Assembly: GCA_002345205.1 (NCBI GenBank)
Contig: DDVI01000016.1
Location: 57,333 to 119,123, forward strand
Direction of reading: 5' to 3'
DNA length: 61,791 nucleotides
Source: Bdellovibrionaceae bacterium UBA2316
GTDB lineage: Bacteria; Bdellovibrionota; Bdellovibrionia; Bdellovibrionales; Bdellovibrionaceae
The translations under genes were made by a program, and so were the position numbers. A model generated the notes under the pieces. The model searched no databases. It saw only the letters and a program-made list of their open reading frames with translations, and was not told the origin of the DNA. Each line of letters begins with the position of its first letter. Positions within the stretch are counted from its first letter, which is position 1. This document shows, one piece after another, positions 1-8,908 of this stretch.

Positions 1-45
1 TTTGCCGGCAAAATCCCTGCTGATCAAGAGTTTGGGTTTTTACTC

Positions 46-78
46 AATAAATGCCGATGGATTTCATCGGCATTTATT
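46..78. terminator. Hairpin terminator downstream of lysS
   Basis: A perfect 14-bp inverted repeat (arms 46-59 and 65-78) encloses a 5-base loop. The core is GCCGATG/CATCGGC and the arms end in A/T-rich tails. It lies 22 bases past the lysS stop on the minus strand and could also end a plus-strand transcript entering from the left. The T-tract is only moderate (ATTTATT). Bases 1-45 hold too little sequence to assign to any gene. Confidence 0.65.
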
Positions 79-99
79 AATCTAGCGTTGGCTGTCTAT

Positions 100-1560
100 T
101 TAGTCGGCCTTTGGCTTAGATAGTGGGAACAAAACGCAGTCTTTGATATTGTCGCAAACAGAAAGGAACTGGATCAAACGTTCGATGCCAAAACCCCAAC
201 CTGATATAGGTGGCATTCCATATTCCATCGCCATAACGTAGTCGTCTTCTTTTACCATCGCATCTTGATCGCCTTTGGCTTTACTTGCGGCTTGAGCTTC
301 TAATCGTTTGTTTTGCTCGATAGGATCTACAAGCTCAGAGTACGCATTTACGATTTCTACACCGTTAATCACTAATTGGAAACGGTCTGTAAGCTGCGGG
401 TTTTTATCATTAGCACGTGCTAATGGCGATAAATCGATGGGATGAGATACTAGGAACGTAGGCTTGATTAATTTAGGACGGCTTACGCGTTTGTATAATA
501 GATCGATCAAGTTACCACGACCTAGAACACTCAAATTGTCTTCGTCTAACTTGATACCTAGGCGTTTGATTTCCGCTAGTAATGTTTCCGCTGTTGGGAA
601 TTGATCGATATCTAGATTGATATCGCCTTTGATCAGTTCACGGAATGTAACGGTCGGCCATTCTTCTTTCAGGTCGATTGTGTGAGTGCCTAAAGTGAAT
701 GTTGTGCTACCACTTACTTTTTGAACGACGTGAATGAAAAGTTCTTTGATCAATTTCATATTGTCTTCGAAATTCCAATACGCCGAGTAGCCCTCAACCA
801 TAGTGAATTCTTGTAAGTGATTTGGACCAATGCCTTCATTTCTGAAGCAACGAGCAATTTCAAACACGTTATTAAAGCCGCCAACAATCAAACGTTTTAG
901 GTATGTCTCTGGAGCAATACGCAAAAAGAAGTCCGCATCTAGGGCGTTGTGGTGAGTTTTAAATGGACGAGCTAATGCACCTGAGGCTTTTGCCTGTAGA
1001 ACCGGAGTTTCCACTTCGATAAATGTACGATCCTCAAGAAAACGACGAACTTCGCGAACTAACGTCGTACGCATAATCATACGCTGTTGCGTTTCTGGAT
1101 TTACGATTAAATCTAAGTAACGTTGACGGTAGCGAGATTCCACATCAGTCAGACCATGCCATTTTTCTGGCAGTGGACGAAGGCATTTACCAAGAAAGGT
1201 AAAATGTTTAACTTGAAGAGTTTTCTCATTTTTCTTTGTTGTGAACGTGAAGCCCTTTACGCCAACGAAATCACCTACGTCTAGGTAAGACAAAATTTCA
1301 TCGTACTTTTCAAGGTTATCGGCTTTTAAGCACAGCTGATATTTAGCAAAAATATCTTGAATCGTTGCAAACGTCAGACGACCGATTTGCCGAATCGCAG
1401 TAATGCGGCCAGCAACAGAAACTGGGTCCACGCCGTCCTCTAACTTACCAGCAGCCTCAAGAGTATGAGAGGTTTCAAATCTCTCTGGGTAAGCATTAAT
1501 ACCCAAAGCGGTAATTTTCTCTAATTTTTCACGTCGAACTATCTCTTGTTCTGAAAGCAC
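100..1560 (-). CDS. lysS: Lysyl-tRNA synthetase (class II)
   Basis: This cytoplasmic enzyme charges tRNA-Lys with lysine using ATP. The N-terminal OB-fold anticodon-binding domain is visible around residues 45-125 (VAGRITAIRQIGRLTFATI). The class II core follows, with motif 1 near RTTLVREVRRFLEDRTFIEVETP, motif 2 as FEIARCFRNEGI and motif 3 as GWGFGIERLIQFL near the C-terminus. At 486 residues it has normal length for the family. The start is a GTG at 1558-1560, supported by an AGGAG Shine-Dalgarno six bases upstream. It stands alone, divergent from the methyltransferase gene, with a hairpin terminator just past its stop. No T-box or other leader riboswitch was seen upstream. Confidence 0.97.
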   Translation of the reverse strand: MLSEQEIVRREKLEKITALGINAYPERFETSHTLEAAGKLEDGVDPVSVAGRITAIRQIGRLTFATIQDIFAKYQLCLKADNLEKYDEILSYLDVGDFVGVKGFTFTTKKNEKTLQVKHFTFLGKCLRPLPEKWHGLTDVESRYRQRYLDLIVNPETQQRMIMRTTLVREVRRFLEDRTFIEVETPVLQAKASGALARPFKTHHNALDADFFLRIAPETYLKRLIVGGFNNVFEIARCFRNEGIGPNHLQEFTMVEGYSAYWNFEDNMKLIKELFIHVVQKVSGSTTFTLGTHTIDLKEEWPTVTFRELIKGDINLDIDQFPTAETLLAEIKRLGIKLDEDNLSVLGRGNLIDLLYKRVSRPKLIKPTFLVSHPIDLSPLARANDKNPQLTDRFQLVINGVEIVNAYSELVDPIEQNKRLEAQAASKAKGDQDAMVKEDDYVMAMEYGMPPISGWGFGIERLIQFLSVCDNIKDCVLFPLSKPKAD

Positions 1561-1767
1561 AGCGAACTCCTAAAAAGTTAATGTATCGATTAATTCGATT
1601 ACTATGCAAAATGTCCTCAAGTCACCAATTTTCCTAAATTTTATTTGTTTTTATCATTCCGAAGTTAGGTAAATGCACTTGCGTGTGCGTTTGAGTCATT
1701 TTAAGCTTTCAGAATCGCTTCTTGTTCTGTTTAGATTGAAGTGCCCTAATTAAAAAAGTGAGATCTA

Positions 1768-2847
1768 ATGGCCAATAATTCTTATAAACCGGCGTTACAA
1801 AAACTTCTTACGGAAACTACCTTCAAAGATTATCCTGGCGATATTGAAAAGACGTTAGTGGCATTTGATGTTTCAGATCTAGCTCATACATTTGTTGATA
1901 CTGCTTTCTTAATCAGTGCGATTACGTTTGTGGGTGAGGAACGCTGGCTCCAAGGTAAAAACTCCACTAAGGAAATCCTATTTTCAAAATTTATAAAAAA
2001 GCTCTTCAAGGAAGAGTTATCGCCTGTGCGATTTCTACATGATTTTTTTGAAGAATCGTCTTTGGAAGGCATTGCGCAGGCCAGTCGGAATGCTGTGCTC
2101 ATCGAAGACGCTGTCGTAAATCTCATTAGTAAAAAATCTAAGGAAGACCTTCGAATATTTTCAACCACAACACTTAAATTAATGTCTGAGTTGTTTGAAC
2201 TCGAGCACCAATTGTCTATGGCAAAACAGGAATTGGGGCTACATTTGGGGCTTTCTTTGTATCGAACATTCGACAAATTGGATTTAGTTTTCAATTTGGA
2301 TTATCTGGCAGATAAAGGAATGGTAAGTCCGATTGGAAATACCGAACGCCTGTATGAAGGCGCGGGCGTCGGGGTACAGTCAGGCTATTCCACTGCGGTC
2401 ACGGCATTGAGGTATCTCAATTTAAAAAAAGGCTCTCGATTTGTAGACTTGGGTTCTGGGTATGGACGAGTCGGCCTGGTGGTGGGATTGATGCGTCCAG
2501 ATATCGAAGTCATTGGATATGAATATGTTCCCCATCGAGTGCACATTGCGACAACGGCAGCTCAAAGGTTAGACATCGACAAACACGTTACGTTTTTAGT
2601 TCAGGACTTATCAGCACCCGATTTTAAAATCCCCGTAGCCGACACGTATTATATTTACGACTCCTTCAGTGAAGATACCTACCAACACGTGATTTCACAG
2701 TTGTTAAAAATAGCTACGGAAAGAAAAATTACCATTGTTACCAAAGGGAATGCTCGGCAACGATTTGAAACTCCAGAGCAAAAGCCTCATTGGTCGTCTC
2801 CGCAAGAGCTTGATAATGGCAACCTTTGTTTTTTTAGATCTCATTAA
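1768..2847 (+). CDS. SAM-dependent methyltransferase, DOT1-like Rossmann fold
   Basis: The C-terminal half carries a class I methyltransferase fold. Motif I is FVDLGSGYGRVGLVVG at about residues 224-239, followed by an acidic end of strand 2 (IEVIGYEYVPHR) and a later VADTYYIYDSFSED motif IV-like segment. The LGSGYGRV and GYE pattern resembles proteins annotated as DOT1-type methylases, but the substrate cannot be read from sequence. The N-terminal 200 residues are helical with no recognised domain, and may bind the substrate. There is no signal peptide, so it is cytoplasmic. It sits alone between lysS and the exported UDG-like gene, with about 200 bases of non-coding DNA after it. Class assignment is firm; target unknown. 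Confidence 0.8.
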   Translation: MANNSYKPALQKLLTETTFKDYPGDIEKTLVAFDVSDLAHTFVDTAFLISAITFVGEERWLQGKNSTKEILFSKFIKKLFKEELSPVRFLHDFFEESSLEGIAQASRNAVLIEDAVVNLISKKSKEDLRIFSTTTLKLMSELFELEHQLSMAKQELGLHLGLSLYRTFDKLDLVFNLDYLADKGMVSPIGNTERLYEGAGVGVQSGYSTAVTALRYLNLKKGSRFVDLGSGYGRVGLVVGLMRPDIEVIGYEYVPHRVHIATTAAQRLDIDKHVTFLVQDLSAPDFKIPVADTYYIYDSFSEDTYQHVISQLLKIATERKITIVTKGNARQRFETPEQKPHWSSPQELDNGNLCFFRSH

Positions 2848-3056
2848 ATGGCGTAATTGACGTGTCTAAAAGTTAAACGAACTATTTGGTTAGGAATTCC
2901 TTCCTTTTTCGTTAAGACAAACTAAGGCCATCCCTATTTGGTTACTTCGTATAAAAACCCAACAGTTTCGGGGGCAGTGAATGGCCGTAATCCAATTCAA
3001 CCTGGAACGATTCTTCCATGGGAGTAACCTCGATTAATTAAAAAATGGAGTCCCCC

Positions 3057-5669
3057 ATGAAAATGTACTTTAGATTAGCGCTTTCGCTTGCCTTAATTTC
3101 GAATGCTCTAGCCCCGTCATTTGTTCAAGCCAAAACCTTCGTTAAAGGAGCCCATATATATGAATATAATGCGGGCCCTGACGTCAGTACTCCAATGGGC
3201 AGAATGCTTGCGGACATTTTTGCTGAACAACCATATTATCGCGCGTTTTCTGAAGAACTAATGGAAGATCAAAAGTTTAGATACATTTTCGGTCTAATGA
3301 TGACTCGTTCTTATTTTGAACCAAACTCAGTCAAGATTTTTTTCTGGGGTCAAGATGCGACCCATATCGCAGAAGCCTCGAAACAACCGGGAACATCTGG
3401 ATTCGGTGGTCGCGTTCAAGACATCGCTAACTTTTTTGGTGTAGATCAAGGTGTTGCGACTTCAAATGCGTTCTTATCTACTATTAAAGGTCAATTCGGT
3501 GCGTTTGATCATATATTTGTTAAAACAAACGAAGACGGTTCGAAATCAATCACATCTAATAAGTACATTGATAATGAACTTTGGATGTTAGCTAATGACA
3601 ACGATTCTGAAATCAGAATTCAACGAGAAAGATACTTCGAGTGGGTTATCATGAACAATCCAGAAAGCTTAGGTATGATCGCGATGTTTGGTGATGCTGC
3701 TAAACATGCGTTCGCGCAATTCCTAATTGCTCGTGGTGCTGAAGTCCCAACTAAAACCTCTGAAGATGAATTAAAACGTTTGGAAGTTCCTGAAACTCGT
3801 CTTGTGAACGCCGGCGGTAATGCGGAATTCGCAGTACCCGTGGATAAAGACGGCAAAGATATTTATCAAATCTTAGAAAATGAAAAAGGGGAAAAAGAAG
3901 GCCGCAAACCTCGCCGTCTGGATTACAGCAAAACAGATATTAAAGATAAAAAGAAAATGGTTGATCAGATCTATGCTATCCAATTAGCAAAAGAAGCGGG
4001 TCAACACGCTATCGATAAGATGGTATTTACTAAAGGTGGCGTTAACGGCTCAGGGATGATGACCGCAGCTCAAGCGGGTGGTTACGATTTAACTAAAGTT
4101 AAAATCAATGGAAAACAAACTAACTCTTTAAAAGGTTTAAAATTACTCTACTTTAAAGATCAAGTAATCGATCGCGACATCGCGTTCGTAGAATCTCCGC
4201 ACCCAACAGCACTAAGCCAAATGAAACCAGATCAAGCGGCATTGACTTTGAAAAAAGCATTCTCGGTATTGGAACCTCTTAAATCTTTAGGTTGGATGAT
4301 TCAGCCAGATATGGATAACGAAGGTAAATTACGTCGCAATCAATGGCATGAAGGTGACACTTATAAGTATGGCCGTGCGGATATTCGTGCTGGATTCTTT
4401 GAGTTTGGTGCGCCAACAGATCGTCGTGCCTCATCTGCGGATGCAATTCGTTTAAATCCCCAAGCTATCATTATTGGCTCTCGTCAAAAAGTTGATTTTA
4501 ACCGTCAAGCATTGGCAAATATGGAACGTTCGCGTCCATCTGATTTTCCGAATGCAGACGACTTATGGAGCGTTCGTCCACGCAACGAAGCTCAACGTTA
4601 TGACTTCGATCGCGGTCCCGGTGAAGAGGTGGCTAAAGCCATCATGACTGCACTTGAAGCGTCTCGTGAGCAAATCTTTGCATTGAAACCAGGTATCGAA
4701 AGAAAAACAGATAATCGCGGTAACGACGTGACCTTTGATTTTTACGGAATTAATGCGTACTACTCTAAAACGGTACCAGATACTGGTTTTTTTGGTATGC
4801 ACCGTGGAAGTTTCGCTGATTCACGTGTATTAATCATGGCTGATCCTCATGGTATCGATGATTGGAATACAGCGCGTGCATTAACGGGTGCGCGTGGTCA
4901 GTACCTGAATGGTTTAATGAGCGATCTTGGTATTGGTAAAGACTACTTAGTTATAAAGACGGCTCCAGTGGGTATGGACAACGCGACAGCTGAGGAGTGG
5001 GAACATATACGTAAACATACTGAAGGTTACCGTGAAGCCGCGCTGAAAGAAGCATTGAAAAACAAAAAATTAGAATTCGTAATGGCGGACGGTCCGATCG
5101 CTCAGCTAGAAATGCAACGTATTCTGAAAAAGCTTAAACGTACGGATTTAGCAGTTATCGATATTAGTCGTGACGGTATGGTAGCTGACTCAGGAATCGC
5201 TGAAGCGGGTGCCGCTGTAAAAGCACTAGATAAGTCTTTTAGCAAAGCTCGTATTTCCGCAAAAATGAAAGACATCCCACGCGGTCACTTAACTTGGTGG
5301 TCACGTAGTTGGGAAGGTACGAGTGGTGATTTAGTTATCGATGCGTCTGGTAAAGCTTCAGGTAAAGTAAAAGCGATTGTAACCCCTGACTGGGTTGTCG
5401 AACAAAAGGTTCATATTACTGCTCGTGAACAAGCCTCGATCGATAAATTACGTAAAGATATGGAAGAGGCAGGTCTTAAGCTGGGTAGTGAATCATTCTC
5501 GAACTTCTTTGAACGCGCGGCTCGTATGAAACGTGCCCTTGAAGAAAAAATGGGTGATTTAATTGCGAAAGTTAAAAACAAACCTACACGTGAGTCCATG
5601 TCTTCAGTTTCAACAGCGAAGCGATCACAACTTCTGTGTATTCAGTTCTACTCTAAAAAAGCTCAATAG
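3057..5669 (+). CDS. Exported protein with two tandem uracil-DNA-glycosylase-like domains
   Basis: The 870-residue product begins with a clear signal peptide (MKMYFRLALSLALISNALA, predicted cut after VQA). A first UDG-fold domain is suggested by FFWGQDATH at about residue 95, matching the family 1 GQDPYH water-activating motif, and by ESPHPTALS at about residue 379, matching the HPSPLS motif. A second copy is suggested by IMADPHGIDDW near 593 and ALTGARGQYLNGLMSDLGI, which has the layout of family 4 enzymes. It continues with VIKTAPVGMD and a terminal RGHLTWWSRSWEG. ATG 3057 is preferred over ATG 3045 because GGAG lies six bases before it. The gene is followed after 22 bases by an adenosine-deaminase-like gene. 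Export of a UDG-fold protein is unusual. Glycosylase activity is inferred and may have been lost, since Tyr of GQDPYH is Thr here. Confidence 0.7.
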   Translation: MKMYFRLALSLALISNALAPSFVQAKTFVKGAHIYEYNAGPDVSTPMGRMLADIFAEQPYYRAFSEELMEDQKFRYIFGLMMTRSYFEPNSVKIFFWGQDATHIAEASKQPGTSGFGGRVQDIANFFGVDQGVATSNAFLSTIKGQFGAFDHIFVKTNEDGSKSITSNKYIDNELWMLANDNDSEIRIQRERYFEWVIMNNPESLGMIAMFGDAAKHAFAQFLIARGAEVPTKTSEDELKRLEVPETRLVNAGGNAEFAVPVDKDGKDIYQILENEKGEKEGRKPRRLDYSKTDIKDKKKMVDQIYAIQLAKEAGQHAIDKMVFTKGGVNGSGMMTAAQAGGYDLTKVKINGKQTNSLKGLKLLYFKDQVIDRDIAFVESPHPTALSQMKPDQAALTLKKAFSVLEPLKSLGWMIQPDMDNEGKLRRNQWHEGDTYKYGRADIRAGFFEFGAPTDRRASSADAIRLNPQAIIIGSRQKVDFNRQALANMERSRPSDFPNADDLWSVRPRNEAQRYDFDRGPGEEVAKAIMTALEASREQIFALKPGIERKTDNRGNDVTFDFYGINAYYSKTVPDTGFFGMHRGSFADSRVLIMADPHGIDDWNTARALTGARGQYLNGLMSDLGIGKDYLVIKTAPVGMDNATAEEWEHIRKHTEGYREAALKEALKNKKLEFVMADGPIAQLEMQRILKKLKRTDLAVIDISRDGMVADSGIAEAGAAVKALDKSFSKARISAKMKDIPRGHLTWWSRSWEGTSGDLVIDASGKASGKVKAIVTPDWVVEQKVHITAREQASIDKLRKDMEEAGLKLGSESFSNFFERAARMKRALEEKMGDLIAKVKNKPTRESMSSVSTAKRSQLLCIQFYSKKAQ

Positions 5670-5679
5670 TTTTTCTAAT

Positions 5680-5733
5680 AAGGACAATCCAATGAAATTT
5701 TTGAATTTACTAAATTTAAAATGGATTGTCCTT
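5680..5733 (+). promoter_or_regulatory. Inverted repeat hiding the ribosome binding site of the ADA-like gene
   Basis: Perfect 12-bp complementary arms lie at 5680-5691 (AAGGACAATCCA) and 5722-5733 (TGGATTGTCCTT), with a 30-base AT-rich loop. The left arm contains the AAGGA Shine-Dalgarno and ends one base before the ATG at 5692; the right arm lies inside codons 11-14. Two AAATTT blocks in the loop could extend the structure. In mRNA this would occlude ribosome entry, so translation may be conditional or coupled to the upstream gene. Structure seen; regulatory role inferred. Confidence 0.6.
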
Positions 5734-7113
5734 ATGACTTTAGTGACATCGTTAGGTGTCACTAAAATCCATCATGAACATATTTCTACAGTCCCTGGTT
5801 ACGAAGACTATGTGTATGCCTTTAAACAACTCGGTAGTGATATCGGACGAATTAAACTAGAAAAACTTAGCGAAGATCCAGTAAAATCAATTGGAGAAAT
5901 TTTTGGTCAGGATGTAGTTGCGGATATGAAAGCCCGTTTGGGTATTGCTGGAACGGATAAACTTGTTACCGATCCATTATTGACCGAGAAAATAAAGCCA
6001 ATGACTTTTCGTGAAATTGCGGGACTGGTACGTGTGTCTTTAAAAGCAAAAGGTTTTACGGATGTATCTAATAATGAAGTGATGAAGTCATGCTTTGAAT
6101 ATACTCGTTTGAACGATGCTAATCGTGGTGATTGGTCGTACATGTCAATGGGCTGGGACTTCCGACTATATGCTCAAGATATGTTGATGGAAGCTAAAGG
6201 CGGAGCCGTTCATTTGTTTAAGCACTTCTTGCTTCGGACGCCCGTAGAACATCGCACAGTTGTTAGCATTACAGCGAATGCCTTTCACGAATTCTTTAAA
6301 CCAGAAAATGCTAAAGTGATGGCAGAAATTCGAAGTGAGTTTGATAGAGCAGGGTCACAGTTAGAATGGATCGGCGGTGTTACACGCGCGCAAGTTCAAA
6401 AATTTGATCCTAAATTGGAAGACGTTCACTCAGTGTTCAAAGATAACATGACTAAGTTTAGCGAGTTACTGGGCCAAGGGCAGATCTCGGGAATGGACAT
6501 TACCGGCAGTATAGTTGAAGGTTCTAAAAAATATATGGATTTGGAAGACCGTGCAGAGAGCAATCTTTTTGAGCGCTTGCAAATTATTATGGACATGCTT
6601 TCTAAACCGACAGCGCCTGGACAGTTAAAGATCCATATGTATGAAAGCACTGGCGATGGCGAGTTTTACGATATATTTTTCAACGCTCTTAAGGATCAAA
6701 TAGCAAAGAAGGGTCCGGCAGCGATTCCACCAATTATACGCATTGGCCACGTGAATGCCTTGCGGGCACAGGATATCAAACGCTTTGAAGAGTTACCGGA
6801 AATCAAAGATCGTTTTGTCTTTGAAGCAAATTTGGACTCTAATATGAATTTGAAACACGCGTCTGCTGAAAAAATCGCAGGTATCATTAATCGTTTGATC
6901 GCTGTGGGATTCAACGTTCGTTTGGGCACTGATGGACTCGGTATTTTTGGCAAAGTCGCTTACTTTGATTCTGTTATTGCGCGATTACAGGCGGGTGGAT
7001 TGTCAGAGAAAGCGATTCAGCATTTAAAGCAATTTTCTGATAAGCCAGTTTATAATAGCCAAAACTACAATCGTTTTGGCAGTCAATTGAAATGCTTGTC
7101 AGTTTATAGATAG
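5692..7113 (+). CDS. Exported adenosine-deaminase-like metallohydrolase
   Basis: The product is 473 residues if translation starts at ATG 5692, which follows an AAGGA site. It opens with a hydrophobic segment (WIVLMTLVTSLGV) that looks like a signal peptide or anchor. The adenosine/AMP deaminase pattern is then recognisable: an HxH pair at residues 28/30 (IHHEHIS), GMDITGS, HMYES at 315-319 replacing HAGE but keeping His and Glu at the right spacing, RIGHVNA with His 353, FEANLDSN for the E-CPxSN segment, and RLGTDGLG with Asp 414 for the metal ligand. These are the zinc ligands and catalytic Glu of the family. It probably hydrolyses an amino group from a purine nucleoside or related base outside the cytoplasm. 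It forms a two-gene unit with the UDG-like gene. Exact substrate unknown. Confidence 0.72.
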   Translation: MKFLNLLNLKWIVLMTLVTSLGVTKIHHEHISTVPGYEDYVYAFKQLGSDIGRIKLEKLSEDPVKSIGEIFGQDVVADMKARLGIAGTDKLVTDPLLTEKIKPMTFREIAGLVRVSLKAKGFTDVSNNEVMKSCFEYTRLNDANRGDWSYMSMGWDFRLYAQDMLMEAKGGAVHLFKHFLLRTPVEHRTVVSITANAFHEFFKPENAKVMAEIRSEFDRAGSQLEWIGGVTRAQVQKFDPKLEDVHSVFKDNMTKFSELLGQGQISGMDITGSIVEGSKKYMDLEDRAESNLFERLQIIMDMLSKPTAPGQLKIHMYESTGDGEFYDIFFNALKDQIAKKGPAAIPPIIRIGHVNALRAQDIKRFEELPEIKDRFVFEANLDSNMNLKHASAEKIAGIINRLIAVGFNVRLGTDGLGIFGKVAYFDSVIARLQAGGLSEKAIQHLKQFSDKPVYNSQNYNRFGSQLKCLSVYR

Positions 7114-7118
7114 ATGTC

Positions 7119-8381
7119 CTATTTAAGTTTATTTAACAAATCCCCAAGAGACAGAGTGACTTGTTCCCCCGTAGCCATTGTCTTTAAACCAAATTCTTTT
7201 TTCTCGGCTTCTTGTGAGCCAATGATGATCGAATAGGCAGCATTTTTGTTTGATGCCTTTTTCATTTTTTTTCCTACGTTTCCTCCGTAGATGACTTCGA
7301 CTTTATATTTTGTTTCGGAACGCAATTGGTTCGCTAATCTGAGTGATTCGATTTCGCCTACTTCATCCGCGGGAACGAGTGCAATTAATTTTAGATCATC
7401 GGAAATTAAATTTTTGTCTGCAAGCTCAACCAGCCGCTCTACGCCCGCGGCCCAGCCGACACCAGGGGTTCTTGGGCCACCCATGGTTTCGATTAAGCCA
7501 TCATAGCGACCGCCTGCCAATACCGTACCTTGGGCTCCCAATTCAGTCGTTACAAATTCAAAAACAGTGTGGGTATAGTAATCAAGGCCACGTACCAGCT
7601 GTGACGATTTTTCGAAAGGAATTTCCAGTGCGGTTAATCCGTTGACTAAGGCATCAAAATATTTTTTAGAGGCTTCATTCAAAGAACCTTCTAATTTAGG
7701 TGCCGTGGCGTTGATTTTTTTATCGCCTTCGTCTTTGGAATCTAGAATACGTAACGGATTACGTTCTAGGCGGACTTTTGAATCCGCCGACAAATCATTT
7801 TTATATTTTTCATAGTATGCCACTAATGTATTTCGGTATTGCGCGCGGGAATCCACATCGCCCAAGGTGTTCAGCAATAACTTACACTTTTCTTCGATAC
7901 CAATAGATTTCAATAACTCGAAACCCAATTGAAGACACTCGATATCCATCAGATACGATTCGATACCTAAAACTTCGACGCCGATTTGGTGGAATTGTCG
8001 CAGGCGACCTTTTTGTGGGCGTTCGTAGCGAAACATTGGGCCGCAGTAATACAGCTTCAAGGGGATTTTTTGCGCTAACCCTTCAGAAATAAACGCGCGG
8101 GCGATGCCTGCCGTTCCTTCTGGGCGTAGAGTGAGTGACTCATCGGAGCGATCTTTAAATGTATACGTTTCTTTGCTTACGACGTCGGATGTTTCGCCTA
8201 GCGTGCGGTGAAAAACTTCTGAATGCTCGAAAATAGGAGTTCTAATTTCGCCAAAGCCAAATCTCTGTGCTTTATCATAAAATGCACGTTCCATATTTCT
8301 AAAATAGCTGCTTTCCTGTTCTAACCAATCTTGGGTTCCACGTACTCTTTGCATAGGCCAGAGTTTATTAGATTTACTCAA
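7119..8381 (-). CDS. hisS: Histidyl-tRNA synthetase
   Basis: This class II synthetase attaches histidine to tRNA-His. Motif 2 is visible in LTLRPEGTAGIARAF and RFHQIGVEVLG-like sequence (RQFHQIGVEVLG). The histidine-specific motif is GLDYYTHTVFEF and motif 3 is GVGWAAGVERLVEL. A C-terminal anticodon-binding domain follows from about residue 330. The 420-residue length is normal. The start given is TTG at 8379-8381; an ATG nine codons in (8352-8354, MQRVRGTQDW) aligns better with the usual N-terminus, and neither has a good Shine-Dalgarno. The gene converges on the ADA-like gene with only five bases between stops. Confidence 0.95.
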   Translation of the reverse strand: MSKSNKLWPMQRVRGTQDWLEQESSYFRNMERAFYDKAQRFGFGEIRTPIFEHSEVFHRTLGETSDVVSKETYTFKDRSDESLTLRPEGTAGIARAFISEGLAQKIPLKLYYCGPMFRYERPQKGRLRQFHQIGVEVLGIESYLMDIECLQLGFELLKSIGIEEKCKLLLNTLGDVDSRAQYRNTLVAYYEKYKNDLSADSKVRLERNPLRILDSKDEGDKKINATAPKLEGSLNEASKKYFDALVNGLTALEIPFEKSSQLVRGLDYYTHTVFEFVTTELGAQGTVLAGGRYDGLIETMGGPRTPGVGWAAGVERLVELADKNLISDDLKLIALVPADEVGEIESLRLANQLRSETKYKVEVIYGGNVGKKMKKASNKNAAYSIIIGSQEAEKKEFGLKTMATGEQVTLSLGDLLNKLK

Positions 8382-8432
8382 CTTATCAAAATGATTTTTG
8401 TTCGACGCGGGCGAAATAATGGGGTATCACCG

Positions 8433-8906
8433 ATGGATATGATTAATAAATCGAACATTTGGTATATCGTTAGCGGTTGTTTGTTTGCTTTCGTTTTAGG
8501 AAGCCTGCTCGTGTTCTTCATTAAAAAGAACCAGTTTTCTGCGGACGGGGCTGAAGTCGACTGGCGTGTCCTAGGGGAGATGGATTACATTACGGGTAAG
8601 GCTCCCGATACGCTAGGCAAATTTAACGGGGCTCAGGTTAAAATTCCAGGTTTCATGGTTCCGCTAGAAGACTCTCAAAAAGAAGTGACTGAGTTTTTAT
8701 TAGTGCCAACTCCACAGGCGTGTATTCACGTGCCGGCTCCGCCACCAAATCAGATGGTTTATGTTAAAATGAAGTCCGGTAAGAAGGCCGAAGTTCCCTA
8801 TGGACCAATCTGGGTTCATGGCCAATTGAATATGGTTACCAAGAAATCAATGTATGGTGATGCCAGCTTTGAACTGATAGGTGAGCTGGTCGAAAATTAT
8901 AAATAG
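8433..8906 (+). CDS. DUF3299 family membrane-anchored periplasmic protein
   Basis: The 157-residue product has one N-terminal membrane segment (IWYIVSGCLFAFVLGSLLVFF). The soluble part shows the DUF3299 signature: VKIPGFMVPLED, then VTEFLLVPTPQACIHVPAPPPNQ and PIWVHGQL. Members of this family are periplasmic and of unknown function. I chose ATG 8433, with GGGG eight bases upstream, rather than the longer open frame to 8331, which would overlap the 5' end of hisS and place basic non-family sequence before the anchor. The gene ends two bases from the converging cyclase gene and appears to be transcribed alone. Confidence 0.75.
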   Translation: MDMINKSNIWYIVSGCLFAFVLGSLLVFFIKKNQFSADGAEVDWRVLGEMDYITGKAPDTLGKFNGAQVKIPGFMVPLEDSQKEVTEFLLVPTPQACIHVPAPPPNQMVYVKMKSGKKAEVPYGPIWVHGQLNMVTKKSMYGDASFELIGELVENYK

Positions 8907-8908
8907 AT

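Noticed and set aside
1561..1767. Possible T-box leader for lysS
   Set aside because: No specifier stem, T-box consensus or terminator/antiterminator pair is visible; the leader holds only a short ATCGA/TCGAT repeat.
3017..3059. CATGGG/CCCATG repeat that could hide the UDG-like start codon
   Set aside because: Only six base pairs with a 31-base loop; too weak compared with the 12-bp structure of the next gene.
5734..5736. Internal ATG as start of a cytoplasmic form of the ADA-like protein
   Set aside because: No Shine-Dalgarno precedes it, while AAGGA is well placed for ATG 5692; kept only as an alternative.
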